The notes under the pieces are model-generated. The model worked only from the letters and a program-made list of their open reading frames with translations, did not search any database and had not been told where the DNA came from. The position numbers and the translations under genes are program-made. Shown piece by piece: positions 27,407-35,475 of a stretch of DNA of 64,000 bases. Source of the stretch: Pseudofrankia coriaricola (GTDB taxonomy: Bacteria > Actinomycetota > Actinomycetes > Frankiales > Frankiaceae). The stretch is from contig NZ_MBLO01000266.1 of assembly GCF_001854805.1 (NCBI RefSeq), positions 292 to 64,291 of the forward strand, given 5' to 3'. The stretch's first letter is position 1, and each line of letters begins with the position of its first letter.

Positions 27407-28654
27407 ATGTCCGACGTCGTTCCCATCGGTTCGTTGCCGCCGGTCGGCGAGGTGCCCGAGCGGATGCTCGCTCAGCTGATTCGAACGGAGCGCCTCGGCG
27501 ATCCCCGTTCCGCGTTCCAGATCGAAGAGGTGCCGGTGCCGCGCCCTGGGCCGGGCGAAGTGCTCATCGGTGTCATGGCTGCGGGCGTGAACTTCAACAA
27601 CGTGTGGGCGGCGAGGGGCGTGCCCATCAACGTGATCGCACTGCGCCAGAAGGCGGGCGAGCCGTATGACTTCCACATCGGTGGAAGTGACGCATCGGGC
27701 ATCGTGTACGCGGTCGGCGAGGGTGTCGAGGACATCGCGGTCGGCGACCATGTGGTGACGCATCCCGGGTCGTGGGATCTGAACGACCCGTGGGTGAAGG
27801 CGGGTAAGGATCCGATGCTGGCACCGTCGGCCAAGATCTGGGGATACGACACCAACTTCGGCTCGTTCGCCCAGTTCGCGCTTGTCCAGGCCCATCAGGT
27901 CATGCCCAAGGCGCAGCACCTGAGCTGGGAGGAGGCGGCGGCGCCGAGCCTCGTCGGCACCACTGCATACCGGATGCTCTACGGGTTCGCCGGCAACACG
28001 CTGACCGAAGACGACGTGGTTCTCGTCTGGGGCGGCTCCGGTGGACTCGGTGGGCAGGCGATCCAGCTCGTCAAGCACGCCGGCGCCCGGGCGGTTGCCG
28101 TGGTGTCCGACGCTGAGCGGGGCGAGTACTGCCGCAAGCTCGGCGCGGTCGGCTACCTCAACCGCACGGAGTTCGACCACTGGGGCGTCGAGCCGCACTG
28201 GGAGGACGCCGAGGGCCAGAAGAGGTGGACGGCCGGCGTTCGCAAGTTCGGGAAGACGTTCTGGGACGTGCTCGGTGAACGTCGCAACCCGACCATCGTG
28301 TACGAACACCCGGGCGAGTCCACGATGGCCACGAGCATCTTCGTGTGCGAGCCCGGTGGCATGGTCGTGATCTGCGCCGGCACCACGGGCTACTCCCCGG
28401 TCGTCGACCTCCGCTTCCTGTGGACGCGGCAGAAGCGGCTCCAGGGCTCGCACGGCACCAACGACCAGCAGGCCTACGCGTACAACGACTTGGTACGGGC
28501 CGGTGCCGTCGACCCCTGCCTTGGCGACACCATCCGGTTCGAGCAACTCGGCGAGGCGCACCACAAGATGGGCGAGGGCGAGAACGTCTTCGGCAGCAAG
28601 GTTGCCCTCGTCGGAGCGGCCGAGCCAGGCCAGGGCCGCACCGCGGCTCGCTGA
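27407..28654 (+). CDS. Crotonyl-CoA carboxylase/reductase-like MDR enzyme
   Basis: 415 residues, the Ccr family length. MDR features are VPRPGPGEVLIGVMAAGVNF, FNNVWAARG, HIGGSDASGIVYAVGEGV and the NADP site VWGGSGGLGGQAIQL. KFGKTFWDVLGERRNPTIVY, EHPGESTMATS and QGSHGTND are hallmarks of Ccr enzymes; the last contains the His known to bind CO2 in carboxylating members. It reduces, and perhaps reductively carboxylates, an enoyl-CoA. The sequence alone does not settle whether it carboxylates. SD GGAGGAGG lies just upstream. Confidence 0.88.
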   Translation: MSDVVPIGSLPPVGEVPERMLAQLIRTERLGDPRSAFQIEEVPVPRPGPGEVLIGVMAAGVNFNNVWAARGVPINVIALRQKAGEPYDFHIGGSDASGIVYAVGEGVEDIAVGDHVVTHPGSWDLNDPWVKAGKDPMLAPSAKIWGYDTNFGSFAQFALVQAHQVMPKAQHLSWEEAAAPSLVGTTAYRMLYGFAGNTLTEDDVVLVWGGSGGLGGQAIQLVKHAGARAVAVVSDAERGEYCRKLGAVGYLNRTEFDHWGVEPHWEDAEGQKRWTAGVRKFGKTFWDVLGERRNPTIVYEHPGESTMATSIFVCEPGGMVVICAGTTGYSPVVDLRFLWTRQKRLQGSHGTNDQQAYAYNDLVRAGAVDPCLGDTIRFEQLGEAHHKMGEGENVFGSKVALVGAAEPGQGRTAAR

Positions 28655-28677
28655 CCGGCTGAGAGAGGCGAGTAGCG

Positions 28678-29199
28678 ATGATCGTACCTGGCGATCTCTT
28701 CGAAATCGGCTTGATCGTTCCCGACATCGAGACGTCAATCGAGCAGTTCCACAAGGCGTTCGGCTACACGTTCGCCGTCGTCGTCGACGGCGTGCTCCCG
28801 ACGCGCGACGCCGACGGCGACACGGTGCCGCCGATGCGGATCGCCGTTTCGCGCGAGGTGTCGCCGCAGATCGAGCTGTTGGAGGCGGTGCCGGGAACTC
28901 ACCTCGTCGCGCCGGCCGGCACGGGCCTGCACCACCTGGGCTACTACGTCGACGACCTGCAGGCGGCCTCGGACGCGCTGGCGGCTCTCGGTATCCCGTT
29001 CGCGCGCGGTGGCTTCCACGAGGACGTCTTCCCGGCGAGCTGGGTATACCACGAGATGGCGGACGGCACCGTGATCGAGCTCGTCGACCGGCAGTCGGCG
29101 CCGGCGCGCGCGATGCTTACCGTGGGACAGATCCCAGACTCGCCGATGATCGAGGGTGCCACACCGCTGGACGACGGGTGGAGGCCCGCCAGTCACTGA
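28678..29199 (+). CDS. VOC protein, epimerase-like
   Basis: 173 residues with one full VOC domain: FEIGLIVPDIETSIEQFHKA, HHLGYYVDDLQAASDALAAL and VIELVDRQ. The metal ligands would be His/Glu on the paired beta-alpha-beta-beta-beta modules. Small VOC proteins beside Ccr enzymes often resemble methylmalonyl- or ethylmalonyl-CoA epimerase, which would suit a carboxylated product. This is context only. It is the last gene of the 24.5-29.2 kb operon. Confidence 0.78.
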   Translation: MIVPGDLFEIGLIVPDIETSIEQFHKAFGYTFAVVVDGVLPTRDADGDTVPPMRIAVSREVSPQIELLEAVPGTHLVAPAGTGLHHLGYYVDDLQAASDALAALGIPFARGGFHEDVFPASWVYHEMADGTVIELVDRQSAPARAMLTVGQIPDSPMIEGATPLDDGWRPASH

Positions 29200-29250
29200 G
29201 CCCTCCGATGGCGCGGGCCGGCGGCGAGAATGACGCCGCCGGTCCGACGG

Positions 29251-30612
29251 TCAGCGGGCGAGGTGGGTGTCGAGGTGGGCGTGCATGTTGGCGATGCCGT
29301 CCTCGTACTCGCTCGCGAGCCGGAGCGCGTTGAAGCCGGGTGTGCGCAGGCCCCGCTGCTGCCGCTCGATGTTGCTGAAGTCCTGGCGGGGGATGAGGGG
29401 CCAGGCCTCGGAGTCGGCGGCGTGCACGCCGCCGAAGGCCGGCTTCCCAGGCTCCTCGCCCTTCGGGTAGCCGGTGACCGAGAAGAGCTCGAAGAAGCAG
29501 TGCTCGGGGTCGGTGCTGTCGGGCCGGCTGCGGTAGACGAGCGCGTTCCCGAACTGGGGCAGCATGAAGTAGTTGGGGAACATGAAGTGCACGCCGCCCC
29601 AGCGCGTCCACGCCTCGGAGGGCGGTGGGAACGGCGTGCCGGCCGCGACGTTCCACTTGTAGAGCGCCTCGATCATCTTTATCGAGAACTGGCCGGGTTC
29701 GTAGTCAATGGTGCGAAGGCTCTCCAGGACGTGCATGTCCTTGTCGAGGCACATGGCGTTGAGCCCCTCGCAGAGCAGGCGCAGCGACTCGATCACCGCC
29801 TCCCGCTCCCCGAGGCCGGTCGAGATGCCCCCCTGCGCGGCCACGTCCGAACCGCCGGACCTGCCCTGCAGGTGCATGTGGCCGTTTGGGTGTGAGTAGT
29901 AGGCGACCTTGTCGGACGAGTAGCCGTCGTTGGCGCCCAGGGTCAGCTGCGGGTGGGTTCGCATGACGTGCCAGGCCTCCAGGAACGCCTCCTGGGCCAT
30001 CTTCCAGTTGGCATTCAGGCGTACGGCCTTCCACCAGTGCACCCGCATGTCGGCGACGCCGAGCGGGTCGAGCAGGCTCGGCATCGGGTCAAGGGCTTCC
30101 AGCAGCGGCGGGGCGTTGCGGTCCATGTTGATCCACACGCAGCCACCCCAGGTGTCGGCCTGGCACTCGATCAGCGCGAGGTCGTCGGGATCGAGAACGC
30201 GCTCCTCGAAGCCCTGTCGGCCGTAGAGCGGCAACGACGGTGTGCCGTCGAGGTTCCAGCGCCACCCGTGAAAGGGGCAGACGATCTGGCCGCCACGGAA
30301 GCTGCCGCAGCCCACCGCGAGCTGCGTGGCCCGATGCCTGCACGCGTTCTGGTATGCCTTGATCTCGGTCGGGCTGGTGCGCACGACGACCACCGAGTAG
30401 GGGCCCACCGAGTACTCGGCATAGTCGCCGACGCCGGGGATCTCCTCGAGCCGACAGGCCATCTGCCAGGCGTGCGGCCAGAGCTTCTCGTTCTCCAGGT
30501 CGAAGAACGCCTTGTCGTAGTAGCGCTCACGTGGGATGAACGCGCGATCGGTGATCGCGAATGGAACCTTCGAGGTGTCGATGTCCTGGTCAGTCGCCAG
30601 CACTTGCGTCAT
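29251..30612 (-). CDS. Rieske non-heme iron oxygenase, alpha subunit (copy 2)
   Basis: 453 residues from the ATG at 30612 (GGAGGTCTC upstream); an open extension to 31941 is antisense to the acyl-CoA dehydrogenase and is not used. Ligands occupy the same positions as in copy 1: Cys91, His93, Cys112, His115, then His215 and His220 in EAFLEAWHVMRTH, with Glu212 at the bridging position. It is convergent with the VOC gene and divergent from the acyl-CoA dehydrogenase. Copies 1 and 2 are alike over the first 200 residues. Confidence 0.92.
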   Translation of the reverse strand: MTQVLATDQDIDTSKVPFAITDRAFIPRERYYDKAFFDLENEKLWPHAWQMACRLEEIPGVGDYAEYSVGPYSVVVVRTSPTEIKAYQNACRHRATQLAVGCGSFRGGQIVCPFHGWRWNLDGTPSLPLYGRQGFEERVLDPDDLALIECQADTWGGCVWINMDRNAPPLLEALDPMPSLLDPLGVADMRVHWWKAVRLNANWKMAQEAFLEAWHVMRTHPQLTLGANDGYSSDKVAYYSHPNGHMHLQGRSGGSDVAAQGGISTGLGEREAVIESLRLLCEGLNAMCLDKDMHVLESLRTIDYEPGQFSIKMIEALYKWNVAAGTPFPPPSEAWTRWGGVHFMFPNYFMLPQFGNALVYRSRPDSTDPEHCFFELFSVTGYPKGEEPGKPAFGGVHAADSEAWPLIPRQDFSNIERQQRGLRTPGFNALRLASEYEDGIANMHAHLDTHLAR

Positions 30613-30654
30613 GAGACCTCCACCGTCGCGCCCCGATCGGTCGACCACCGCGCC

Positions 30655-30692
30655 AGATGCTGATAATAATAGATCATTGTAATATATGGTAC
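30655..30692. promoter_or_regulatory. AT-rich divergent promoter region
   Basis: ATGCTGATAATAATAGATCA and TTGTAATATATGG form an AT island between the divergent Rieske and acyl-CoA dehydrogenase starts. TTGTAATATAT is identical to a segment at 24478-24488. Confidence 0.45.
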
Positions 30693-30717
30693 CGATCCAC
30701 GGTGCGAGGGGAGTGCG

Positions 30718-31854
30718 GTGGACGTCGAGGTGACGCAGGAAGAGCGCATGCTCAGGGACGCGACGAGGGCGTTTCTCGAGTCCCGCTCGCCATTGCCGCG
30801 GGTGCGGGAGGTGGCGTCCACCGCGTCGGGTTTCGACCCGAAGCTGTGGGAGGAAGCGGCGTCGCTCGGGTGGCTCGGCATGCTCGTGCCGGAGGTGCAC
30901 GGGGGCGCCGGCATGAGCGGTGACGGCGTGGTCGCGGCGGCGATCGTGGCCGAGGAGCTGGGCCGGATGTTGCACCCTGGGCCATTCCTCGCCGTCAATG
31001 TGGTGGCCGATGCCGTCACCCGTGTCGGGTCGGAGGCGCAGCGGGAGGCGCTGCTGCCGTCGCTCGTCGACGGAACCGCCGTGGCGACGTGGGCCGTCGC
31101 GGACGGGCCGGGATGCTGGGACGAGCGCGACGTGCGCACCGTCGCGACCTCGCGCGGGGACGGCTACGTCATCTCCGGCACGAAGCGGTGGGTGCAGGAT
31201 GGCCAGAACGCCACCCACCTGCTGGTGACGTGCCGGCGCGACGACGGCGGCACGATCCAGCTCCTCGTGCCGACCGACGCCCCGGGCGTCATCGTCACAC
31301 CGCTGGAGACGATGGACCTCGGGCGCCGCCTCGCCGACATCCGGTTCGCCGACGTCGAGGTGAGCGCCGGCGCCGTGCTGGGCCAGCGACGCGACGCGGC
31401 CGTGGATGTCGCCCGCCAGTCGCGCCTGGCGATCGCGCTGCAGTGCGCGGAGTCGGTCGGGGCGACGGCACGCATGCTCGACAAGACCGCGGCGTACGCC
31501 AAGGAGCGGATCGCCTTCGGGCGGCCGATCGGTTCGTTCCAGGCCGTGAAGCATCGCCTCGCCGAGGCGGTGACGTTCCTGGAGGCAGCGCAGGCTGCCA
31601 CGTGGGCAGCGGTGCGGGCAGTGGCGACCGACGCCGCCGATGTGGTGCGCGTGGTACACGTGGCGAAGGTGTTCGTCGGGACTCGGTGCCCGCACGTCGT
31701 CGAGGCGTGCATGCAGGTACACGGCGGCATCGCGATGACATGGGAGGACGACTCGCACCTCTTCCTCAGGCGGGTGCAGTCGAACCGGATGCTGTACGGC
31801 CCGCCGGCGTGGCACGCCGACCGGTTGTGCGATGTGGTGGGGGTCGCGAGCTGA
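30718..31854 (+). CDS. Acyl-CoA dehydrogenase, short subunit type
   Basis: 378 residues, GTG start. N-terminal helices read RDATRAFLESRSP and LGWLGMLVPEVHGGAGMSGD; the middle domain is weak (YVISGTKRWVQDGQNATHLL). The C-terminal domain has ERIAFGRPIGSFQAVKHRLA and QVHGGIAMTWEDDSHLFLRR, resembling subunits of heteromeric actinobacterial dehydrogenases (ChsE/IpdE-like). Those act on ring-bearing or branched acyl-CoAs. The expected partner subunit directly downstream is broken (31854-32180). A deletion relic of a paralogue is at 59801-60091. Confidence 0.85.
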   Translation: MDVEVTQEERMLRDATRAFLESRSPLPRVREVASTASGFDPKLWEEAASLGWLGMLVPEVHGGAGMSGDGVVAAAIVAEELGRMLHPGPFLAVNVVADAVTRVGSEAQREALLPSLVDGTAVATWAVADGPGCWDERDVRTVATSRGDGYVISGTKRWVQDGQNATHLLVTCRRDDGGTIQLLVPTDAPGVIVTPLETMDLGRRLADIRFADVEVSAGAVLGQRRDAAVDVARQSRLAIALQCAESVGATARMLDKTAAYAKERIAFGRPIGSFQAVKHRLAEAVTFLEAAQAATWAAVRAVATDAADVVRVVHVAKVFVGTRCPHVVEACMQVHGGIAMTWEDDSHLFLRRVQSNRMLYGPPAWHADRLCDVVGVAS

Positions 31855-32190
31855 TGCCGGTGGATCCAACGGACGTCGATCTCGATCATTTCCGGCACCG
31901 GGCCGGGTTTGGCTCGCCGAACACGCGCCGCGAGCGCTCACTCATACGCAGCAGGAGCCCGAGTACTGGGTCGAGGCGCGTGCGTTCCAACGACTGCGGC
32001 GCGAGGCGGGGTTCGCCGGTATCACCTGGGACGAGCGCCACGGGCGCCAAGGGTTCACGCTCGAGCACCAGATGGCGTTCAACGACGAAGCCGAACGTGC
32101 CGCCGTCGGACGGACTCCAGATCACCCTCGCGATCCTCGGGATGACGTTCGTCAACGCCGCCTGGCTAGGTCGCGACGGCCCCACCAGCT
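31854..32190 (+). pseudogene. Acyl-CoA dehydrogenase partner subunit, frameshifted
   Basis: It begins MPVDPTDVDLDHFRHR at 31854, overlapping the previous stop (TGATG). In other frames it continues WLAEHAPRALTHTQQEPEYW, AGFAGITWDERHGRQGFTLE, and LQITLAILGMTF. The intact protein at 58575-59801 has the same segments in one frame (MPVDPNDTDLDHF, GFAGITWPERYGGQGLTPAH). Only the first 110 or so residues remain. Confidence 0.8.
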
Positions 32191-32207
32191 CCTTCTCGGC
32201 TGTTGGT

Positions 32208-32233
32208 TGTGTACACCGCCAAAGTTGTATACA
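32208..32233. promoter_or_regulatory. Operator pair TGTGTACA / TGTATACA
   Basis: TGTGTACA at 32208-32215 and TGTATACA at 32226-32233, 18 bp apart. The next intact plus-strand gene is the aldehyde dehydrogenase, about 185 bp away, farther than at other sites. Confidence 0.55.
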
Positions 32234-32417
32234 CTGCTGCCCGGGTTGGTATCACAAACAAGGTGGTATCTGATGACCCGCCATCGGTTCGGACATCGGT
32301 CCGCCGAAGCGCCGCGGGCGGTGCCGGGCGCCTTGTTGGGATCAGAGCCAGTCTCCCTGTTTCGGAGTGTGGGAGGCTGGAGACAACGCCGCAGATCTGT
32401 TGGGAAAGGACGAGAAT

Positions 32418-33920
32418 ATGGCGACGGTTGCCGAGCCGAAGCTCACCACTGGCGAAACGAGTCTCTATATCGATGGTGAACTGCGAGGCGCCGCCGGGGG
32501 CCGTACCTATGACAATATTAGCCCTTGGACCGGAGAGATCGTAGGCAAGGCCGCCGATGCATCTGCCGAGGATGTCAGCGATGCCATCTCGGCTGCCCGC
32601 CGGGCCTTTGACACCACCGATTGGTCAACCGATCATGCCAAGCGCCTGGAACTGGTGACGAAACTCTACGATCTGTTCTGCGCAAATACGGGCCGCTTGA
32701 TTCAGCTTGCCCGCGACGAAGCTGGATCGACCATCTTCATGGCCAAATATATCCAGACCCTCCAGGCACTTGCGGGCTACAAGGACCTCATCGACGCGTT
32801 CGCCAAGGTGAACTGGATGGAAGATCGCGGCAAGCGTGGCCCGGAAGGACGCATCAGCCACCGCATCAAGGTGCGCGAGGCGGCAGGTGTGGTTGGTGCA
32901 ATCACGCCGTTCAACGTCCCCTTCTACGTCAACATCGAAAAGACCGTTTCGGCCTTGCTGGCGGGCTGCACGGTCGTGCTGAAGCCCGCCCCCGACACGC
33001 CTGCTCTCGGGGCGATCTGGGGCGAGATGGCCATCGAGGCGGGCTTTCCGGCTGGCGTGTTGAACGTCGTGACTGGCAGCGATCCTGCCTTGGGCGAACT
33101 GCTGGTCATTGATCCCCGCGTCGATCTCATCACCTTCACCGGCTCTTCGGCGGTCGGAAAGCGGATCATGGAAAAGGGGGCATCGACGCTGAAGCGTGTG
33201 CTTCTCGAACTCGGCGGGAAGTCCGCTAAGATCATCCTTGACGACGCGGAGGATTTCACACACGAGGTGGCTTCGTCCGTCCTTGTGGGCCATTCGGGCC
33301 AGGGCTGTACGACACGCACGCGTTTGCTTGTGCCCAGGAACCGCTATGCCGAAGCGATCGAAGTCCTGAAATCGACCTATGCGGCCTATGACGGCAAATG
33401 GGGCCATTACGAAGACCCCCAGGATCTCATGGGCCCGGTCATCTCGCGGCGGCAGATGGAACGCATCAAGGCGCATATCGATATCGGCATACAGGAGGGC
33501 GCGACGCTGATCGCCGGCGGACGGATCAGTGCGGCGAAGCGGGGTTTCTTCATCGAGCCCACATGCTTTGCCGATGTGACCAACGACATGACTATCGCGC
33601 GAGAGGAGATCTTCGGACCTGTCCTTGTCGTCATACCTTACGAGGATGAGGATGACGCTGTGCGCATCGCCAATGACAGCGAATACGGGCTTTCGGGTGA
33701 GGTATCGTCCGGAAATATCGAGCGCGCGATCAAGCTCGCCGCTCGGTTCCGCAGCGGTACAGTCGGCATCAATGGCGGCCGCTACGTCGATGGGGACATT
33801 CCCTTCGGCGGTTACAAGTCGAGCGGCCTCGGCCGCGCTTGGGGTGTCGAAGGCATCGAGGAATATACCGAGACGAAGATCGTCGCTTATATGGTGCCCG
33901 GCGCACCTATCGGCGCCTGA
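32418..33920 (+). CDS. NAD(P)-dependent aldehyde dehydrogenase, likely recently acquired
   Basis: 500 residues from the ATG at 32418, with AAAGGA upstream. Catalytic residues are Cys297 (GHSGQGCTTR), Glu264 (LLELGGKSAK), Asn166 (TPFNVPF) and Lys189 (VLKPAP). The C-terminal oligomerisation part PFGGYKSSGLGRAWGVEG is normal. It oxidises an aldehyde from the pathway to the acid, which the CoA ligases could then activate. Codon use differs from its neighbours: many codons end in A or T (aaatatatc, gatatc, cgctat), giving lower GC, as in alphaproteobacterial genes. Transfer is an inference. Confidence 0.92.
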   Translation: MATVAEPKLTTGETSLYIDGELRGAAGGRTYDNISPWTGEIVGKAADASAEDVSDAISAARRAFDTTDWSTDHAKRLELVTKLYDLFCANTGRLIQLARDEAGSTIFMAKYIQTLQALAGYKDLIDAFAKVNWMEDRGKRGPEGRISHRIKVREAAGVVGAITPFNVPFYVNIEKTVSALLAGCTVVLKPAPDTPALGAIWGEMAIEAGFPAGVLNVVTGSDPALGELLVIDPRVDLITFTGSSAVGKRIMEKGASTLKRVLLELGGKSAKIILDDAEDFTHEVASSVLVGHSGQGCTTRTRLLVPRNRYAEAIEVLKSTYAAYDGKWGHYEDPQDLMGPVISRRQMERIKAHIDIGIQEGATLIAGGRISAAKRGFFIEPTCFADVTNDMTIAREEIFGPVLVVIPYEDEDDAVRIANDSEYGLSGEVSSGNIERAIKLAARFRSGTVGINGGRYVDGDIPFGGYKSSGLGRAWGVEGIEEYTETKIVAYMVPGAPIGA

Positions 33921-33980
33921 GTCAGTAACTCCATTTTCCGGTCAAGAAGGTTCCCCGGCGCTCCTGGGCGCGTTCGTTCA

Positions 33981-34065
33981 TTGGAAATGTCCGAGGATAC
34001 GGAGCGCCGCGTCCTGGCCGAAGGTGCGATCCGCTTCTACAACCTCGGCGGCCCCAGAAACTCCT
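33981..34065 (+). pseudogene. Possible amidohydrolase C-terminal fragment
   Basis: The frame reads SEDTERRVLAEGAIRFYNLG, like the final helix of family 2 amidohydrolases (compare LTDAQINKVTHENTMRLFAF at 36757-38046). Short and tentative. Confidence 0.35.
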
Positions 34066-34091
34066 GGCGCTCGCTGGCCGCTGAGTTTCGC

Positions 34092-35030
34092 TCAGTGTGC
34101 CGACCTCATCATCGATTCGTAGAGGGTTCGATACGAGTCGGCCGCCGAGCGCGTGCAGGGTCCGGTGATCGCCTGCCGGCGGGCCGCATCCGAGACGTTC
34201 CCGGTCACGCCCCCCTGGGTCTCCTCCACGGTGACCCGCGGGTCCGTGCCCGCCCACTCCGCCGCAAGCGCGATCCACTCCCTGGCCGTGATCACGTCGT
34301 CCCCGCACCAGTTGACGGTCAGCGCCGGTGTCGACGCGGCGTCGAGGAGCGGCTCGAGCTGGGCCTTCATGTCCTCGACGTCGATCGGCGAGTGGGGGAA
34401 CGGATCACCGGGCAGGACGACGGGCCGATCACCGAGGACGCTCGCGACGTAGAGGCCGGGCAGCGACCGCGGGATGCCGGTGAACGTGTTGAGCCGGGCA
34501 ATGACAACGGGCAGTTCGAACGCGAGCGCGCAGAACCGGGCCACCGACTCCTGGCCGAGCTTCGACGCAGGACTGGTCGACGCGGTGTGGCCCGCTGCCC
34601 CATTACCCACCGGATCGTCCTCGGTAAAGGCGTGCCACGGATCGGAATTGGTGGAATACACCGCCGTGCTCGACATCACCAAGGCGGCCTTTGCCTTGCG
34701 GCAGTGCTGCAACAGAAGACCGGTGCCTTCCACGTTGACGCGTAACACGTCGTGCAGCCGGGAGAAGTCGCCGCGCGCCCAGGCAAGATGGAGCACATAG
34801 GTGAAGTCGTCCGGCACGCCCTCGAAGCCACCCGAAGAGACGTCGCCGGCGCAGGTCATGATGCCCGCCTGTTCGAGGTGCTCGCGCCGCTCGCTGTCGC
34901 GGAAGCGAGCGAGTCCCCATACTTCGTTCTCATTGGCGAGGAAGCGTGCTAGGGGCCCAGCCACGCTCCCCGTGACCCCGGTGACGAGGATCTTCTCACC
35001 TGACAGCAACGGTCCCTCCAAGTGCTTCAT
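34092..35030 (-). CDS. NAD-dependent epimerase/dehydratase (extended SDR) lacking the catalytic Tyr
   Basis: 312 residues from the ATG at 35030; an earlier ATG is part of the operator. The Rossmann motif is LVTGVTGSVAGPLARFLANE. It is related to 46928-47839 (shared VPDDFT, VNWCGDD/VNWAGDE). Where the relative has YPVIK, this one has SPASK, so the proton-donating Tyr is Ser and activity may be lost or changed. The TGTATACC motif directly abuts the start, so repressor binding would block transcription or a leaderless start. Confidence 0.8.
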   Translation of the reverse strand: MKHLEGPLLSGEKILVTGVTGSVAGPLARFLANENEVWGLARFRDSERREHLEQAGIMTCAGDVSSGGFEGVPDDFTYVLHLAWARGDFSRLHDVLRVNVEGTGLLLQHCRKAKAALVMSSTAVYSTNSDPWHAFTEDDPVGNGAAGHTASTSPASKLGQESVARFCALAFELPVVIARLNTFTGIPRSLPGLYVASVLGDRPVVLPGDPFPHSPIDVEDMKAQLEPLLDAASTPALTVNWCGDDVITAREWIALAAEWAGTDPRVTVEETQGGVTGNVSDAARRQAITGPCTRSAADSYRTLYESMMRSAH

Positions 35031-35032
35031 TA

Positions 35033-35044
35033 GGGTATACAAGG
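35033..35044. promoter_or_regulatory. Single GGTATACAAG operator
   Basis: A one-base variant of TGTATACA at 35034-35041, three bases from the minus-strand epimerase ATG and about 35 bp from the plus-strand truncated oxidoreductase. Confidence 0.5.
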
Positions 35045-35074
35045 CTCAAACCAAGGCGTGAGGCGAGGTGGAGC

Positions 35075-35460
35075 GTGAGGTATCGAGTCGTGCACTGCGG
35101 CACCGGGAACGTCGGGGCGCTTGCGCTGCGAGCGATCCTGGATACTCCCGACCTCGAACTCGTCGGGCACTTCGTGAGCACGCCGAGCAAGGTAGGACAG
35201 GACTCCGGCGAGCTCGTCGGGGCCGCTCCCGCGGGGGTCAGGGCGACCGGAAGCTGGGACGAGCTGCTCGAGCTCGGGGCCGACTGCCTCACGTATTTCG
35301 GCGACGCCATCGGCCGAGAAGACGAAGCGGTCGCCGACCTCGTCCCTTTCCTCGAGCCCGCGTCAACGCGATCCCTGCCGTCTGCGCTGCGCCGGCTGGC
35401 CTTCTGACCTTCCTCGACGTCCCGCGCTACTGGACGCGCAACACCTCGGCCCGCCACCGT
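35075..35460 (+). pseudogene. Dihydrodipicolinate-reductase-like NAD(P) oxidoreductase, truncated
   Basis: The GTG start opens RYRVVHCGTGNVGALALRAI, then DTPDLELVGHFVSTPSKVGQ and LGADCLTYFGD, the N-terminal Rossmann domain of the DapB-like family. The frame stops at 35407, and another frame carries PAVCAAPAGLLTFLDVP to 35460. Intact homologues have about 350 residues; the C-terminal domain is missing. Confidence 0.7.
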
Positions 35461-35475
35461 GGGTAACTCGACCCG

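Noticed and set aside
27278-28738. Minus-strand frame of 486 codons
   Set aside because: Lies antisense to the Ccr-like gene, which has clear motifs; the reverse translation has none.
30613-31941. N-terminal extension of the second Rieske protein
   Set aside because: In frame but antisense to the acyl-CoA dehydrogenase. The ATG at 30612 has an SD and gives the same N-terminus as copy 1.
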